NCBI GenBank assembly: GCA_027924645.1 | Contig: BSBN01000140.1 | Coordinates: 9,554,501-9,618,500 of the forward strand | Length of the DNA stretch: 64,000 nucleotides | Source: Cunninghamia lanceolata | Lineage: Eukaryota; Streptophyta; Pinopsida; Cupressales; Cupressaceae | Reading direction: 5' to 3' | Part shown: one piece after another, positions 1 through 12,800 of the stretch | How positions within the stretch are numbered: the first letter of the stretch is position 1 | Layout of the letters: the number at the start of each line of letters is the position of its first letter | Notes under the pieces: model-generated | What the model saw: the letters and a program-made list of their open reading frames with translations, nothing else | What the model was told of the DNA's origin: nothing | Databases searched by the model: none | Position numbers and translations under genes: made by a program

Positions 1-3000
1 AATTAGATAGAGAAATTTTTCTTTTATTTAACATATAATCAAGTAACTATAATTACAAGATTTCTTTTTACAAAATACCATAAACCATAGTCTTTCTCAA
101 TTACAATGTTTTACAAATGTAAATCAATTACATATACAAATTTTGGAATAAATACTGCTTCTGAATATCTGACATCTTTATCACAAGTCCTGGCATGTTT
201 CCTTCTTAGAGAGAGAGCATCTTTCTAGTGATTTACCTCCAACCATAGACTGGCGGTCTCCCACACATCTTCCACATAAGAAGTGGCCCTACCCTTCATG
301 AGGAATATAGACCTTAGGTGACCAGTGGTAATTTGCCTTTCCTGAGTACATAGTGTTGTATTCTACTCAACTCTATCAACCATACATCCCTAGATACCCT
401 CTAGCTAAGTATGATTTCCAATAGGATGAGCAATCCGAATACAGTGAACTGACAATGCATGCAGAAAACTAATGCATTACTTTGGCCAAAGTTTTAATAT
501 TAATGATGTTCATAATGAACGTAGACATTGTGTTCACCCACCCCTACTCGACTTGGATACTGTCATATTCTCGCAGTTAAAACTCTTACTTAACTTAATC
601 ATGAATTAGTTTAATCCATGAGTCATGATAATCATACCTTTTTGACTAAAACAAGTCTATATGTCATAACCATTCAATTGGTTGGTAATCGACTCTAGGG
701 TACCCTAATACCCCTTGTTAATATGATATAATAATATAACCATATCTTATTTCTAGGAGTTCTAGATTTGCAAATAACCCTTGATTTAACAAAGGTTAAG
801 AATACTATAATGTCTCCTATACAAAGGATCGTAGAATAACTTTGATAATGTTTATAAACAAAACATACCCTGAGTATAAATATCCTTACAAGGTCATTCT
901 CTAGTATACTTAGCCTATTCCATTGTGTTGGATCTCTTCATGAATAACAATGACAAATAGTCTTAAATGGGATTCTCATAATAACCTTATTCCATTTTCC
1001 TTAGTAACTCTAAGTTACTATCTTTAGGTATGACACAAAAGTTTACTAACAATTCATATGATTCTAGTTCTCTTGGTAGATAACATTATTTGATGCATAT
1101 ATATAATCTATACAATACAATATGTTAAATCGATATAACTTCAATACTATACGGTTCAAGTTGAGAATATGAAAACAAGGTTCATTCATTCGAGAGCCTA
1201 ATGTTTGGATATCTCACAATCATTCCAATGATTTGATACAAACTTACTTAATTAGAGAACTATTTTCCAAACTAATAACAGTTATGACAGTCTCTTACTA
1301 AGATGGTCTCTTATCCTCTATTCAATGCATTAATATGATTATTGATCCATAAACAAAATAGCAAATGGTCGATGTAGCATACTGTAACATACTACTCACT
1401 TGATTTTCCAAGAATCAACCAAACCATTTGCATTCATTGTCCTCATCGATCATGGAGATAGATCAACATTGTTTACTTAGAATGTTAACTGCATTTTCCT
1501 ATTGTTGATACATTACAGTTTTTGACTGTTACTCCACAAGTATAGAAGGTTTAACCTTACTGGCGAACTATTATAATTGCCCACAATATAGCAATGATCA
1601 AACTAAAAAGATCTATTCAATTATCACATGGTTTGTATGAGCTGAGAAATACCTGACAATGGACGAACTTCAGTTAGCTGAGATATGCAAACTAGACATA
1701 GGGTCAATGTCACTAGACTACATATTCCCTCTCTAAGCTTCACTCCATATGTTCGATCCTCCTTGCCTCTATATTCTATTCTCTCAAGATTTTTTACTTC
1801 CTATTCTAGACTACCCGCTCAGCTGAGTTGTTACTTATTATATCTCCCAGGCACAACTCCTTGAGAGTTGCCTTAATTCACCCCTTAATAATAATTCAGT
1901 TGCAACTTAATGACCTCTTAACGGTCCAAGGTGACTCAGTCTTAAACTGAAATTGATTTTTAAGCAAAAGTCCACATGTCGATTGCGGAAGGCCACCATA
2001 TGGTTCATTCGGTTGGGCAGTTTGAAAACACAGTCATCCCCATAAGGATGAGGCCGACACTCAAAGAAATATAAAACTGATCTTTTAATGATCAATACAG
2101 GTGGTTTGATCCACTATTACATGTGGTTTGATCCACTACTAATAATTATAAAGACTCTGCTATATTTTAGCTTACGGCTCCCTCAATGTCGTTGACTCAT
2201 TAAGAGGTATTATCCTCTTACGATGCAAAGGCATCTATATGTATTGATTACATCAATAATAATTATATTGATTACATCAATAGTAATTCTCATATCTTCG
2301 CCTATTACATTAGATAGATATCGTTTATTCAATAATAAGATATTATTAAACCATGGGATACGAATATTGTGATTGGGTTGAGCTTGTCTCCCCATCATAA
2401 TCTGTTGACAATAATCACATATTAATAACTTCGACAAAAACATCTTAACGTTTAAGAATCATTTATAACATGTCAAATATCTTAATAATAGTAATAAGAG
2501 AATCATTTTACGACAATAACGTTGTGATATTTACGTTAAACATAAATAGTTATAAATCAAACTCAAATGACATCGTTAATATAATTCGTCAAATATCTTA
2601 ATAATAGTAATAAGACAATCATTTTACGATAATAACGTTGTAATATTTGTGCTAAACATAAATCATTATAAATCAAACTCAAATGATGTCGTTAACGTTA
2701 TTAACGACTAAGATGACTTAATACGACTTAGAAAGATTCGAAAACAATATCGACTACCTGTCAATTAGGTTTAGAAGTAAACTGACAAGACAAAGCTTAC
2801 CTCTTATGACACCTTGGTTCACATTTTTGTTAAACACTTATAACATGGTTTGGCAAATAAATCACTCGTAACCCGAGGTCTATATCTCTCTCTTGGAAAG
2901 ATACTCTCTCTCTTTTCTTTGAGAGTCATCTGATAACCTGGAATCCTATTTCACTTGTCATCAAACAATATGTGATCAGTGCATCATTATTCAATTAACT

Positions 3001-3178
3001 CAACTAATAAATCAAATCTCATAATACAAATATTAAATCGATAATAACATAATCATTTGTATGATTTCAATAAATGACATTTAATATAATCCATGTTTTT
3101 CCTTGTCATCATAATAAATTTACTTATGTCCAAGTAAAAAGTAAAAGTATAGCAAGACAAAAATTGGGGATGTAACAG
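1..3178 (-). mobile_element. Probable long LTR or LTR-flank sequence, open at the left edge
   Basis: No coding sequence is recognisable here. Read on the minus strand the block begins at 3178 with TGTTACATCCCC, a typical start of a plant Ty3/gypsy LTR, and it lies just downstream of a minus-strand gag remnant, as a 3' LTR would. Short internal duplications occur, including two copies of a GTGGTTTGATCCACTA motif near 2101-2145 and a 116-bp tandem duplication at 2472-2703. The left end is outside the window and no partner LTR is visible, so LTR status is inferred. A 3.1-kb LTR would be long, and part of this may be unrelated intergenic DNA. Confidence 0.35.
2472..2703. repeat. Two-copy tandem duplication, 116-bp period
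   Basis: The sequence beginning GTCAAATATCTTAATAATAG at 2472 recurs at 2588 and the two copies stay aligned to about 2700. They differ at a modest number of positions, for example TAAGAGAATC against TAAGACAATC. The period is exactly 116 bp. It is a local head-to-tail duplication inside the LTR-like block, with no coding potential. Confidence 0.85.
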
Positions 3179-3279
3179 GTAAGATGGAAATGATTTTGTC
3201 TTTTAAAATTAGGCCCTTGCATTGAAAGAGTGGGCTACATGGGAAGGATTTCAGATGAAACTTATTCTTTTAGAACCAT

Positions 3280-4000
3280 CAAGTTGTTAGAAATAGCTAC
3301 CTCATTACAACCACCTCATTTTCATCATAAGATTGAGTTGGCAGGGAGGTGGGTGGGAAAATGTTTTGCATGGAATTGCTTGGGACAACTTGAGGATATG
3401 CATAGGATGGATGGAGGAAAGAGATAATAGGTATGGGATGAATCTTTTGAATCATAATGAGGTCTTTCTTAGCTTGAATAGCTATATTGTAGGCTTGAGG
3501 GACAGTTACACCACCTTGTATTTTAATCATCAAAGATATATTAGAATCTAATGCTCCTAAAAAGTAAATAAAAGAAAAACCTAGAGGAGGTTGCACATCA
3601 ACTAGGACCCTCTCTCATGTCTTATTGAATATAGTGTTGAACTCATACATATATTCTTTTGGTGCTCCTTTTATTGTGGTGAGATGTTGAATTAGATTTG
3701 TGCAGTTAGCCTTCTCCCTAAATCGGTCATGCAAGATGGTTCCAAATTTTTCCCAACTTGCAATGGATGAGGGCGTCAAACCTTGAAACTATTCAAGTGT
3801 CTTTCCTTTGAGATAAATGGATAAGAGCCTAAGAGCAACTTTCTCTTTTGTAATGCTAGGGATTTCACATAGATTAAGCATATATTGCATGTGATCATCT
3901 TGTAATATTGAACCATCTCCATGAAAGTAAGGTAGGGCCTTTAGAGATAATTATGGAATATCATTTATTTTTTGTGGAAATAACAAAGGACCATTGGAGT
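3280..4000 (-). pseudogene. Decayed Ty3/gypsy-type gag
   Basis: The minus-strand translation reads as a retrotransposon Gag capsid region. In order it shows an FHGDGSILQDDHMQYML-like segment, LRLLSIYLKGKTLE, SWEKFGTILHDRFREKAN, then KEYMYEFNTIF and PPLGFSFIYFLGALDSNIS. This is the usual plant gag pattern of a WF..L.G.A..W block, an F...F..R block and a Y...F...C-like block. In-frame stops interrupt it after KGKTLE, after FNKT and near the upstream end, so it cannot be translated as one protein. No zinc knuckle or pol follows before the LTR-like block at 3178, which suggests an internal deletion or a non-autonomous copy. Family assignment is by eye. Confidence 0.68.
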
Positions 4001-4194
4001 TCCAAGTAGCAAATGGGAGATTCCTTGGGGCTTCCATCACATTGGGTTGTATATTTAGATGGACATGGTTTGCACATGTGGAGAGATGGGTTTGTAGACA
4101 AAACATAGTCACTAAGTGGAAGATGTGTGCTCATTTAGAGTGGATATTTTTGCAACTTACCACCAAAATTTTAGTATGTATAACTTTGCTTGCC

Positions 4195-4450
4195 TAACAA
4201 AAATAAATGTTAGAGGCCTTACACTGAGCTCTAACTTCTAATTAGGCAATTGTGGGTTCGAGTCCCACTGGGCATGTCAAAAACAATTGATGGTCTTTTG
4301 TGTTGCCATGGTTCTGATGAACAAAAGTGCTTAGTGTGACCACAAACAATGGAAATGTTTGCATATGTGGCACACAACTAGTAGAACAATCTATAGAGTG
4401 AGGGTTGGTTCCTTAGCTTCTCCAAACTAACTCTAACAAAAAAAAAGGAA
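4195..4450 (+). mobile_element. Candidate tRNA-derived SINE
   Basis: GGTTCGAGTCC at about 4256 is a perfect match to the RNA polymerase III B box of tRNA T-arms and is flanked by complementary GTGG/CCAC bases as in a T-stem. The segment ends in CTAACAAAAAAAAA at about 4431-4447, a short A-rich tail. The A box upstream is weak and there is no cloverleaf, so it is not a tRNA gene. A second segment with a similar CCAACAAAAAAAA tail lies at 44185-44430. SINE identity is inferred from B box plus tail. Confidence 0.4.
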
Positions 4451-6603
4451 AGAGGGAAACATGCATAAAGTAAAATATAGAAAGCATGAAAGGCCATAAG
4501 CCAAGAGTAGGCATCCTACCACCATTTTAACAGAGCTAAGAAAATCATGGTATCATAATCAACAATAATAAAACAAGAAACACACACATCAATCACACGA
4601 TTTCATGCACACTAATGATGAGTCAAAACTTTTGGAATCACAAACTTTTAAATTAATATCATGATATGGTTTTAAGATCACATATGGTGCAAAATAGCAC
4701 ATTAATGCAAAAATATAGAGGTTCACCTCTAAACAATAGAAGGATAGAGCAAAGAAAAGAACATTCTTAAAAAGAGTAGAAGAACCAAAAAATAATAGTA
4801 CCTCAACCTCATAAATGAACAGACTCAACAACAATACAAGAGGCAAAGGAAAGTCACACATTTGTATTGACCATCATGAGGTTAAGAGAGAAAGAAATGC
4901 AGTTGTCCACAAGCATAGAGTAGCACAAGATAGCTAGCTTTACTTAGAAAACATTCACCCAATCCCTTTAGAGACCAAAAATCTACAATAATAGAGAGTT
5001 GTAGTAAAAATTATCCAACCTTTACAATTCCAATCTTTGATGTATATAAAGTATAGGAGAGAAAAGTATAGGTAAAAAAGAAAGAGAAGGAATCTTGTAG
5101 TAGATGTGACTATAGCCTTTAGTGCTCCACTACAGTTACCAATTACTCATCAATTTCTTTATCATTCTTTGTGTGAGCACTTTTCTCAAAATATTTGGGA
5201 TTTCAATCAAACGCTAAAATTCTCTAACAAAATAATTAATATTTTTATCCCCAAATTTATTCTCTATATGAAAATATATTACCAGCACTTGAATTTATTT
5301 TTTGTACACTTCACCTTTTGTGAATTATTTTTCCTTTATTGTTGCACATTTTACTTTTCAATATAAAACATTCTTATGTTAGAAATAAATGCTTGGCTAC
5401 ATTCATTTTAATATTTCCCCTCCTTGTGATTTTTTCTATGCAATATTTTCCCCTCTTTTGACCTATGAGTGAAACTCTTTTACTTGTACCTTTTCTTACC
5501 TCCTTTTATTTTATGCTTTTATTTATGACATTGGAATATTAAAATAATTAATATTCACTTCTTTCACTTTCCCATCACAAATATTTCTTTTTGTTAATGA
5601 TTTTTGTTGTACCTATTACATTTGCATTCTAATATTAAAGTAAATTTTAATATTAAATAATTAAATTTACAAAAGAAGATTTTGGAGAGTGGAGATACAC
5701 TTGAGTTGCATAGATTGACTTACATTGCTTACAGACTTTCGCAGAGTTGGATTCAGCTGGCAGACTATCCTTCAGATAATTATTTTAACTAAATGATTAA
5801 AATATTAAATATGCCCTGTCACGATCTTCTAGCCAATGGTAGGATTTTCTCTGATATTTCCCCTTGCTTTTTCTTTAGATTCCCATAAATGATTATTTTA
5901 ATCAAGTTGATTAAAATAATATTAAATATGCCTTAGAATTCCAGACCAGATTTATTGCCACTAGGGCCTTCATTGATTTATGGAAGTATTTAAATAATGA
6001 TTAAGAATTATTTAAAATATTGCAAAGCTATTTGTGGTGGGTCTTGGCACTATCTTGTGATATTAAAATAATGGCATGGATTTAACTTTTCGATTACTTT
6101 CTCATCCTCCTCATTTCCCACAATATTAAATATCATTTATTTTTGTCATTTTGGAGAGCCCAACTAATGGTCTTCTTTTTACTTGTACACTCCTTTAAGT
6201 TTGGCAATTCTTGAGAGTTGTTGATTTGATTAATTCAACAATAGTTGCTCACTTGAAAATAAAACCCAAATCTCTTCATAACTAACAAGTTAACCTCCTT
6301 TGTTCATTAGATTTCTACTCTTATTTATTTGTTACTTGAACTTCAGTTGTGGTTTTTAAACATTGTTAGGCACCACATATTATCTCCTTGCATGAATTTA
6401 ATGTTACTCATATTGCATTACCAGCTGCCATGTTTGCTCATTAGTTGGTCTGCATTAAATGGAAAGAGAAACTTAATGTATTATGCCCCATTCCATGTTG
6501 GATAAATGTGCCATAAACCAATTGTTGGGGCTATGTTCTATCATTATCTATCCTAGTGTATTTCATTTTTTTTAAATTGTTTAGATGATTGTGGCCCCCT
6601 TGT
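4451..6603. other. AT-rich gene-free stretch
   Basis: No gene or element with defined ends is recognised. Several ORFs of 76-90 codons occur on both strands, but none shows a domain, and composition alone explains them. A short segment ending TATTAAATATGCC recurs near 5805 and 5931. A perfect 13-bp hairpin lies at 5892-5920. Confidence 0.6.
5892..5920. repeat. Perfect inverted repeat, 13-bp arms
   Basis: ATTATTTTAATCA, a 3-base AGT loop, then TGATTAAAATAAT: the two arms are exact reverse complements. In such AT-rich DNA this can arise by chance or from a decayed miniature transposon. No target duplication was found around it. Confidence 0.75.
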
Positions 6604-6992
6604 TGTTAGTGTAAATAAGGTCTTTATGTATCTAGTTAGGATATCACCTCTACTAGGATTGACCTATTCACATTTAGCTTAAGTTTACTTACCTATTTTA
6701 GAGTTTGTCTCACCTCATATGGTGAAGATATGTGTTCTCATCTTTTTGAGACACCTCTTGCATGTGTATTTGCCACTTGCATGAGCACTTGTCACTTAGC
6801 TTACAAGTATCACATGTTTGGAGGGATAGTCAGTCATTAACTCCTGCCTTCCTACCTCTTCTCTCATGCCTATTTATACAAGGCATATTGTACTCTTTTA
6901 CTTATCCCTTGAATATCAATTAGGCTTTTATGTGCAATTATCTTTTGTGGAAGTTGTTTGGTCTTTGCTTGCTGATCTTGGCTACCCCAACA
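6604..6992 (+). repeat. 5' LTR of the copia element
   Basis: It is 389 bp, TG...CA bounded, and followed directly by the primer-binding site. A core promoter-like TATTTATACAAGG lies at about 6871. It aligns over its whole length with 19718-20104, with scattered substitutions and small indels. Confidence 0.9.
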
Positions 6993-7005
6993 TGGTATCA
7001 AAGCC
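6993..7005 (+). other. Primer-binding site, tRNA-iMet type
   Basis: TGGTATCAAAGCC abuts the 5' LTR with no spacer. This is the complement of the initiator tRNA-Met 3' end, with one change from the common TGGTATCAGAGCC. Confidence 0.88.
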
Positions 7006-9570
7006 ATGCTAACAAAACCCTTCCCGTATTGAGAGATTTTCATACCTAGCCTCATCAAGAGTTCATCATGGAGCCAAATGGACCTTTCCATTGAGTCCAA
7101 AAGGCCTGAGATAGTAAAGGTGACCCTTCAAATGGTGAATATTGGCAAAGTGAATTATTTTGAAACTTTTTACCTGCCTAGGGTTTGTATGGTCCTATGA
7201 CCCTTATTTCCGTACTGTACATAATTATTTTTGTAAAAAGGGATTTTTTTTGCAGAGGGAAAATTTAACCCCTGCAAGTTTTTGTTTAGGGTCAAAATTG
7301 GTTTTGGTTAGAAATTTTTTGTGTAGGAACTTCACTGAGTTATAGGTTATTGGGCCTGTTTGGCCTTGTTTCTGGGTTGCACCACTATTTTTTGGTTGCC
7401 TCAACCCTTTGCATGCAATCTTTATTTGGCCTAATTAGGCATCCTATGTAGCCCTCTTGGCCTATCTCTGTGCTCCTCATGTCCTTTGTTGTTACATGTG
7501 TGGTTCAATTTGGGGGTTTACTGGTGGATTTGAGGTATTTGGAGTTTGCTCCTCTATTTTTTGGATTCAATCAACCTTTTTGGGGCATCACCTAGTTCGT
7601 TGGTTTCACTGTTTGTGACACCATTCCATTTCTTGAGGATTGCTTTAGGGTTTCGAACCCTTTTCTTATTCCTCTAGTTCAGCCTCTCTGATCAGCCTGA
7701 GTGTGTTTGGGGAAACTTAAATTGGCTGCCATGCATTCCTCATTTTAAGCTCCTGCATTTGGCTTGCAATGAACATCTAACTCTTTACACCCAAGCATAT
7801 GCATCTTGTTTGGCCTTGGACTCTGGATTGTTAAACCGCAAGTCACAGTCTCTAGTCGACTCCAAACCTATCGACCTTCCTCATAGTCTTCATAGTCAAT
7901 GCCAAAGTTTCCATGATCACCACCATTGTTGAAGCTTACCTTTGGATTTATTGCTCACAATTGGATTTATGGAATCAAGTTTGCCATTTCCTTGGTCACT
8001 ATTGGGTGACATTTCATGGTTTTAGTATGGAAGGTCTTTGTTTTTTTGCTAGTTGAGGTCGACATTAAAGTCTGCCTTCAAAGTTTCTAGCAGGATCAAA
8101 GGCCCCACATCCTCATTTGCTCTTGGCATCCCCTACATTCATCAAGCCTTCACACGTAGCCTCTTTAGTCAATATTCTCTACACATTGTCATAGTTTTTG
8201 AAGAAAGGGTCGCTATAGGTAGAGGCCTCAGTTTTCCCTATCGAATCCACCACCATTTTTCATTACAAGGTCAATATCCCTACATTTGTTGTTAATTATT
8301 TCTTACAAATGGTTTGTCCATGACCGCCATATGAGCCATTCAATAGTTGCTTGACACTTATGGCATTATATGTTACATCTACCATTAATTGTTAACTAGT
8401 TTTTGGTTAGCATTCTTTGTTCATTGTAACATTTTATGTTACAAAATTCTATTTCACTAACAATTACATCATATGTTATTGTATATGTAATGGTCAAACA
8501 CTAACCTTGTTTTGTTAGCTACTAGCTTTTTATGCTAGCATTTTGTTTAACATTAACATCTTTTGTAACTATTAGTGGTTTAGTTTTCAAAAATATTAGC
8601 ATCAAATCTAACCTCTAGCAGTTAACCAAACTACTTGAGGCTAAATTTTTATGCCAGGCTGACGACCATGCTCCTTCAAAGTCCCTAAATGAGGGATTTT
8701 TTCATTGTGCTCTAACTTTCTCCTATGGAGTTGGTTTTTTGAAAAATTGTAGTCCACAAAAAGATCTTTCCATCCACTTCATTGTGGTAAATTTATTTAT
8801 TTTTAAATGTCTTTTTGACTGGTTTTTAAACCTTGAACTCAACTGTAAGTGCAAATTTTGATAGGGAATAACTTTTGCCCACGATATCAAAATTTCATGA
8901 TTTTTTTTAAAGTGCTCAAAATTTTTCAAAGAATTCAAAATTGTAAACAAATTTAAGATTTGGATTGCACATTTTGTAAAAACCATTGTGCATTATAAAA
9001 TATTGATTTTGCATCCAATCTTAAACATAAGTAATTTTTCTTGCATATTTTTTGGGGGGGCTTCTAAAACAGTCACTAATCATTTTGGGGAGGCAAAAAT
9101 TTCATTTCTGCTTGGATATTGCTTAAAATTTGATCATGTATATTACTATGGATGACACACATAATCCCTTCCATTCAAGTATTCTCAATAAATCTTGTAA
9201 TAAATAGAAGATCAAATGTGGATATTGTGGGATAAAATGACATACAATAGAAGAATGTCATCATCATAAAATCAATGAACTAAAACAACAACATCTTCAT
9301 GTTTATCAAATTCAAGTATAGATCATTATAAATCACTTGCAAAAAAATCATCTGGTCTCACTCAAACATCTTATGAGACAACATCATTTGGGGATGAACA
9401 ATCTAGTCAGTTGACTTGCATTGAGATCTCATCTCCACCATTATCACCTGTTGCTACATCTAAATCTAGACTTGATATCTTCATGGCTTCTAGTGATTCT
9501 ATGCATTAGGACATTGTTATTATTGTTTTAGATCCACCACATTGGAATGCATATCTACCTGACATTTTGT
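7006..9570 (+). pseudogene. copia leader and gag relic with zinc knuckle
   Basis: Most of this stretch is an untranslated or fully decayed leader. At 9214-9258 the plus strand encodes KCGYCGIK, a stop (TGA), then HTIEEC. That is a retroviral CCHC knuckle (C-x2-C-x4-H-x4-C) with all four zinc ligands present and one nonsense codon inside. The reading frame continues through a serine/threonine-rich segment to about 9570 with further stops. No capsid domain can be read upstream with confidence. The sequence is then replaced by minus-strand material from about 9600. Confidence 0.6.
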
Positions 9571-9654
9571 ATTTGTTTTAGATAACTTGATAAGTGATAA
9601 AACAAAGGTGTCGATCCCTATTACAAAACAACCCACAAGGTGCACAAAATGGGC

Positions 9655-11300
9655 TCAAACAACTAGAAATAGAGCATTAACAACTAATAGACAATGGATT
9701 GACAACAGATGAGAGATACAAAAAAACAAACACAATAGCAAAACATAATCCAACCAAAAAGGACTAGTTGAATAACTATTCCCAGTCCTCCATGAGGAAG
9801 GTATGCATATCCCATATTTTTTCATTTTATCTTTCCCAACCCCATGTTTTTTCATTTCTAGGTCATGTAAGACAACCAAAATGGTGGTTGAGAGGTGCAT
9901 GACCTTGGTCCTAAATTGAGCGAGGATCTTGAAATTCCTTTCCAACTCCAACAACTTATGTTTGATACCTATAATATCAACTTGACATATTGAGAACAAG
10001 TAGCATAATCCCTTTTGGCTTCAGTTTTCTCCTCCATATGGTGGTCAGGTGTCTCTGAGTTAGAGAAAGGGAGGTTCATCTCTAGAAACAAACTAGGCCC
10101 ATCATCATCAACAGCATTGGCCACCTCCATTTTCTCAACATCCCTTGGCTTTCCTCAACATCATCCCTCTAGTTAGAGTCACTAGAAACCACCATCTCCT
10201 TAAGATTGGAAGTGAGTTTCCCATCCAATCTGCTTGACCTTCTGGCAGTCAGTTTTTGATTCTTTTTCCCATGAGGACTAATAACCTCCTCTTTCATGAG
10301 AATATCACTAAACCTTTCATCCTCTGTAGACTTAGATTCATCATGCCCCTTCTCCATTTTATCATTCCCTTTATTAAGAAGCTTCCCAACATCTATAAAC
10401 CTATATTTCTCTTCCTTATACAAGGCAACCCCTTTCTAATTTTTATCTCCTGAACAAACAGTATCTTCCAACTTCCTCTTAGAGGCATGCTTAGGAGCAA
10501 TATACTGCCCAAAACCTTCTTTGAGGGAAACCAAACTATCAGCAACATCCTGCCTGGGGGAATTCAAAAGATTTAGGGCTTTTAAATGGGCTCTGCTTAA
10601 TGCTAGGTTTTTTCTTAGTCATGGAATTCTTGGGATCAACCACATTCTCTAGAGGTCATTCAAGAGTAACTTCATGAATCACAATATTTGCTTAGGCTTG
10701 CTTTTAGTAAATAAAGGGGAGCCAATAGAAGGGCTATCAACAAGACTAGTTTGAATGGGTTTAGGAGGGCAAAGTGCAAGATGGAATTTATAGAACTGGT
10801 GGATTAACCCTTGATGTAAAGGCATTAAGGGTTTCTCAGGATTTTAGGCATGCATCTCCCTAACATACTTCACAAAGGCTTCTAGGGAGGAGAGGAGATA
10901 AAATGGAAAACTAATCGACATATTACACTGGAAATGATTAAGAAAAACAAAGTGGTAATGGTAGAACCTTTTAAAGCGACCTTCAAGAGTGAAATATTTA
11001 ATAATCATAAAACATACCTCATCCCAAGGCTTCTAAAGCTTCTCTCTATCAAACCCACCTTAGAGATTAAATAAATCTTCTCCCTCCTTCAAGAAAATGG
11101 CCAGATTTTTAGGTCTGGGACTTTGCTTTGTCACTTCTATTTTTTGCCTTTGATAGACATGCACATAGCAAGCCCAATAACTTCCTCTAAGATTTTAAAG
11201 CTCACCCCACTAATTTGAACCTTCCTATTATCCCAAGAGACAACACACTGGACAAATAAATTCTCATCATGACCATTAAGACATTCAAGAAAAGAAGCCA
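9655..11300 (-). pseudogene. Unrecognised retroelement-associated ORF relic, antisense to copia
   Basis: The minus-strand translation, read across frames, gives NLFVQCVVSWDNRKVQISG, EEVIGLAMCMSIKG, then KPWDEVCFMIIKYFTLEG, RFKRFYHYHFVFLNHFQ and LHQGLIHQFYKFHLALCPP. A charged tail follows, with KRKLEDTVCSGDKN and RRSSRLDGKLTSNLKEM (open stretch 10169-10423). The aromatic, conserved-looking core and the basic tail suggest a real former protein, but I do not recognise a characterised domain. It could be an accessory ORF of a retroelement or a separate insertion next to the LINE's 3' end. Several stops and frame changes mean it is dead. Its ends are approximate. Confidence 0.4.
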
Positions 11301-11879
11301 CCCCGCTTCACAACAAATATGCCATATGCTCTCATTTATTTTAAATTTGTCACAAGATGGGCTTAGTCCTCATCCTATCCTACTGATGGTAATTTCAAAA
11401 TGAAGTTTGAAAAGGAACTGCTGAAGAAAAGAATAAATTTCATTGCAAACAGGCAACCACCAGAAAAAATGGCAAGTATTCCTTGTAGAAATTCTAATAG
11501 TAAGGTCTCGGTATCCATAACTTTCCTAGCTACCACGATGGAGGATGATGCCAAAATGATTTAACTTCATCTTATGTGAACTTAATTGATTGTACCATCT
11601 GAGGTGGTCATCATTATTAATAAATGCCGCCAGCATTCTAAAATATATTCACCTTGTCATCCCACTGTCCATGTGAATATAATGTTGACTCATCTCATCA
11701 GTCCATATGACTTGACTCATAACCTTGCCACCTTGGCCATAAAGAGGTGTGTGCCAATGACTTAAATTTGAATTAAATCCACTCTTATCCATCATTGATT
11801 GTTATTTAAAATATGTAACTCCTTTTAAAGGAGGTCTTGTAAAGGCCTAGGAAGATTTTCCAAATGTCGCCAACATCTC

Positions 11880-12800
11880 CAATTATTGAAATTTTGGCCT
11901 TGGTTAGCTAGGGCATCAACAACACTATTTCCCTCACAATAAATATGGGATATTTCCTTTTCTTCAAAACTGATAATGAGACCCTTAATATCACCAATGA
12001 TATCACCTAATTTCCATCCAAGGTCAACATTACCTAAAACAACATTAATAATGATTTGGAATCACCCTCTACCTGAATCTTAGTAATTTTCAAGGATAGA
12101 GCAATTTTCAAGCCCCATAGCATAGCCATTACTTCAGCAACATTATTGGTCTGGCTTCGTAACCCTCCAGCATATGCAACAACAAATTCACCCTTATGAG
12201 ATCTTATGACCCCTCCTCCACTAGCTAATCCTAAGTTTCTTTTGGTCACCCCATCAAAATTCAATGTATGCCATCCTTCAAGGGGGATTTCCATCTAGTG
12301 TTTAGATGAGCCAACTTCCTAGAGTTATCAAACTTAGATATATCAATAGAAAGATGCCCATCTTTGGCAAGCTTTATCTCAATAGGGTTAGGAGGACTTT
12401 GAGGAGTTTTCAAGTTACAATTGGAAACATTCTCAATCAAGAATTTAGAGAAGGTAATAAAAACCTCTTTAGGATTCCTGATGGCATCTCTGAAGATGTG
12501 GTTATTCTTCTCCTTGCACAAACTCCAACCCAAATGAGGTGGAACCTGCCTCCATAGTTCTCTGATTCTTGGGTGCAAAAAAGGAGATTTCCAACTTTCC
12601 ACAACCTCAATCAAGTTTTCATTTATGACCCAGTCCATACTTAATTTTTTTAAAGTTGTATCCCAGAGTTCTTTAGCAAAATCACAATGGAAAAGTAGAT
12701 GAGAAACATTTTCCTCCTCCTTTAAACATAATACACATCTTTTGGGAATTTGAAAATCCCTTTTCTTAAGATTATCTTGGGAAAAGATTTTGTTATGAGC
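11880..12800 (-). pseudogene. LINE zf-RVT segment and RNase H domain
   Basis: Upstream (higher coordinates) the translation shows CVLCKKEEENVSHLLFHC, the cysteine/histidine pattern of the zf-RVT segment common in plant LINEs, then LWRQVPPHLGWSLCKEKNN. The RNase H fold follows (12034-12294): GWHTLNFDGVTKRNLG carries the first catalytic Asp region, GGGVIRSHKGEFVVAYAGG is the glycine strand, NNVAEVMAMLWGLKIAL holds the Glu helix, and VEGDSKSLLMLF the next Asp. It ends near VNALANQGQNFNNW. The two parts lie in different frames, so at least one frameshift separates them. Confidence 0.8.

Noticed and set aside
4240..4275. tRNA gene suggested by GGTTCGAGTCC
   Set aside because: No acceptor, D or anticodon stems can be formed; only the T-arm-like B box exists, fitting a SINE better.
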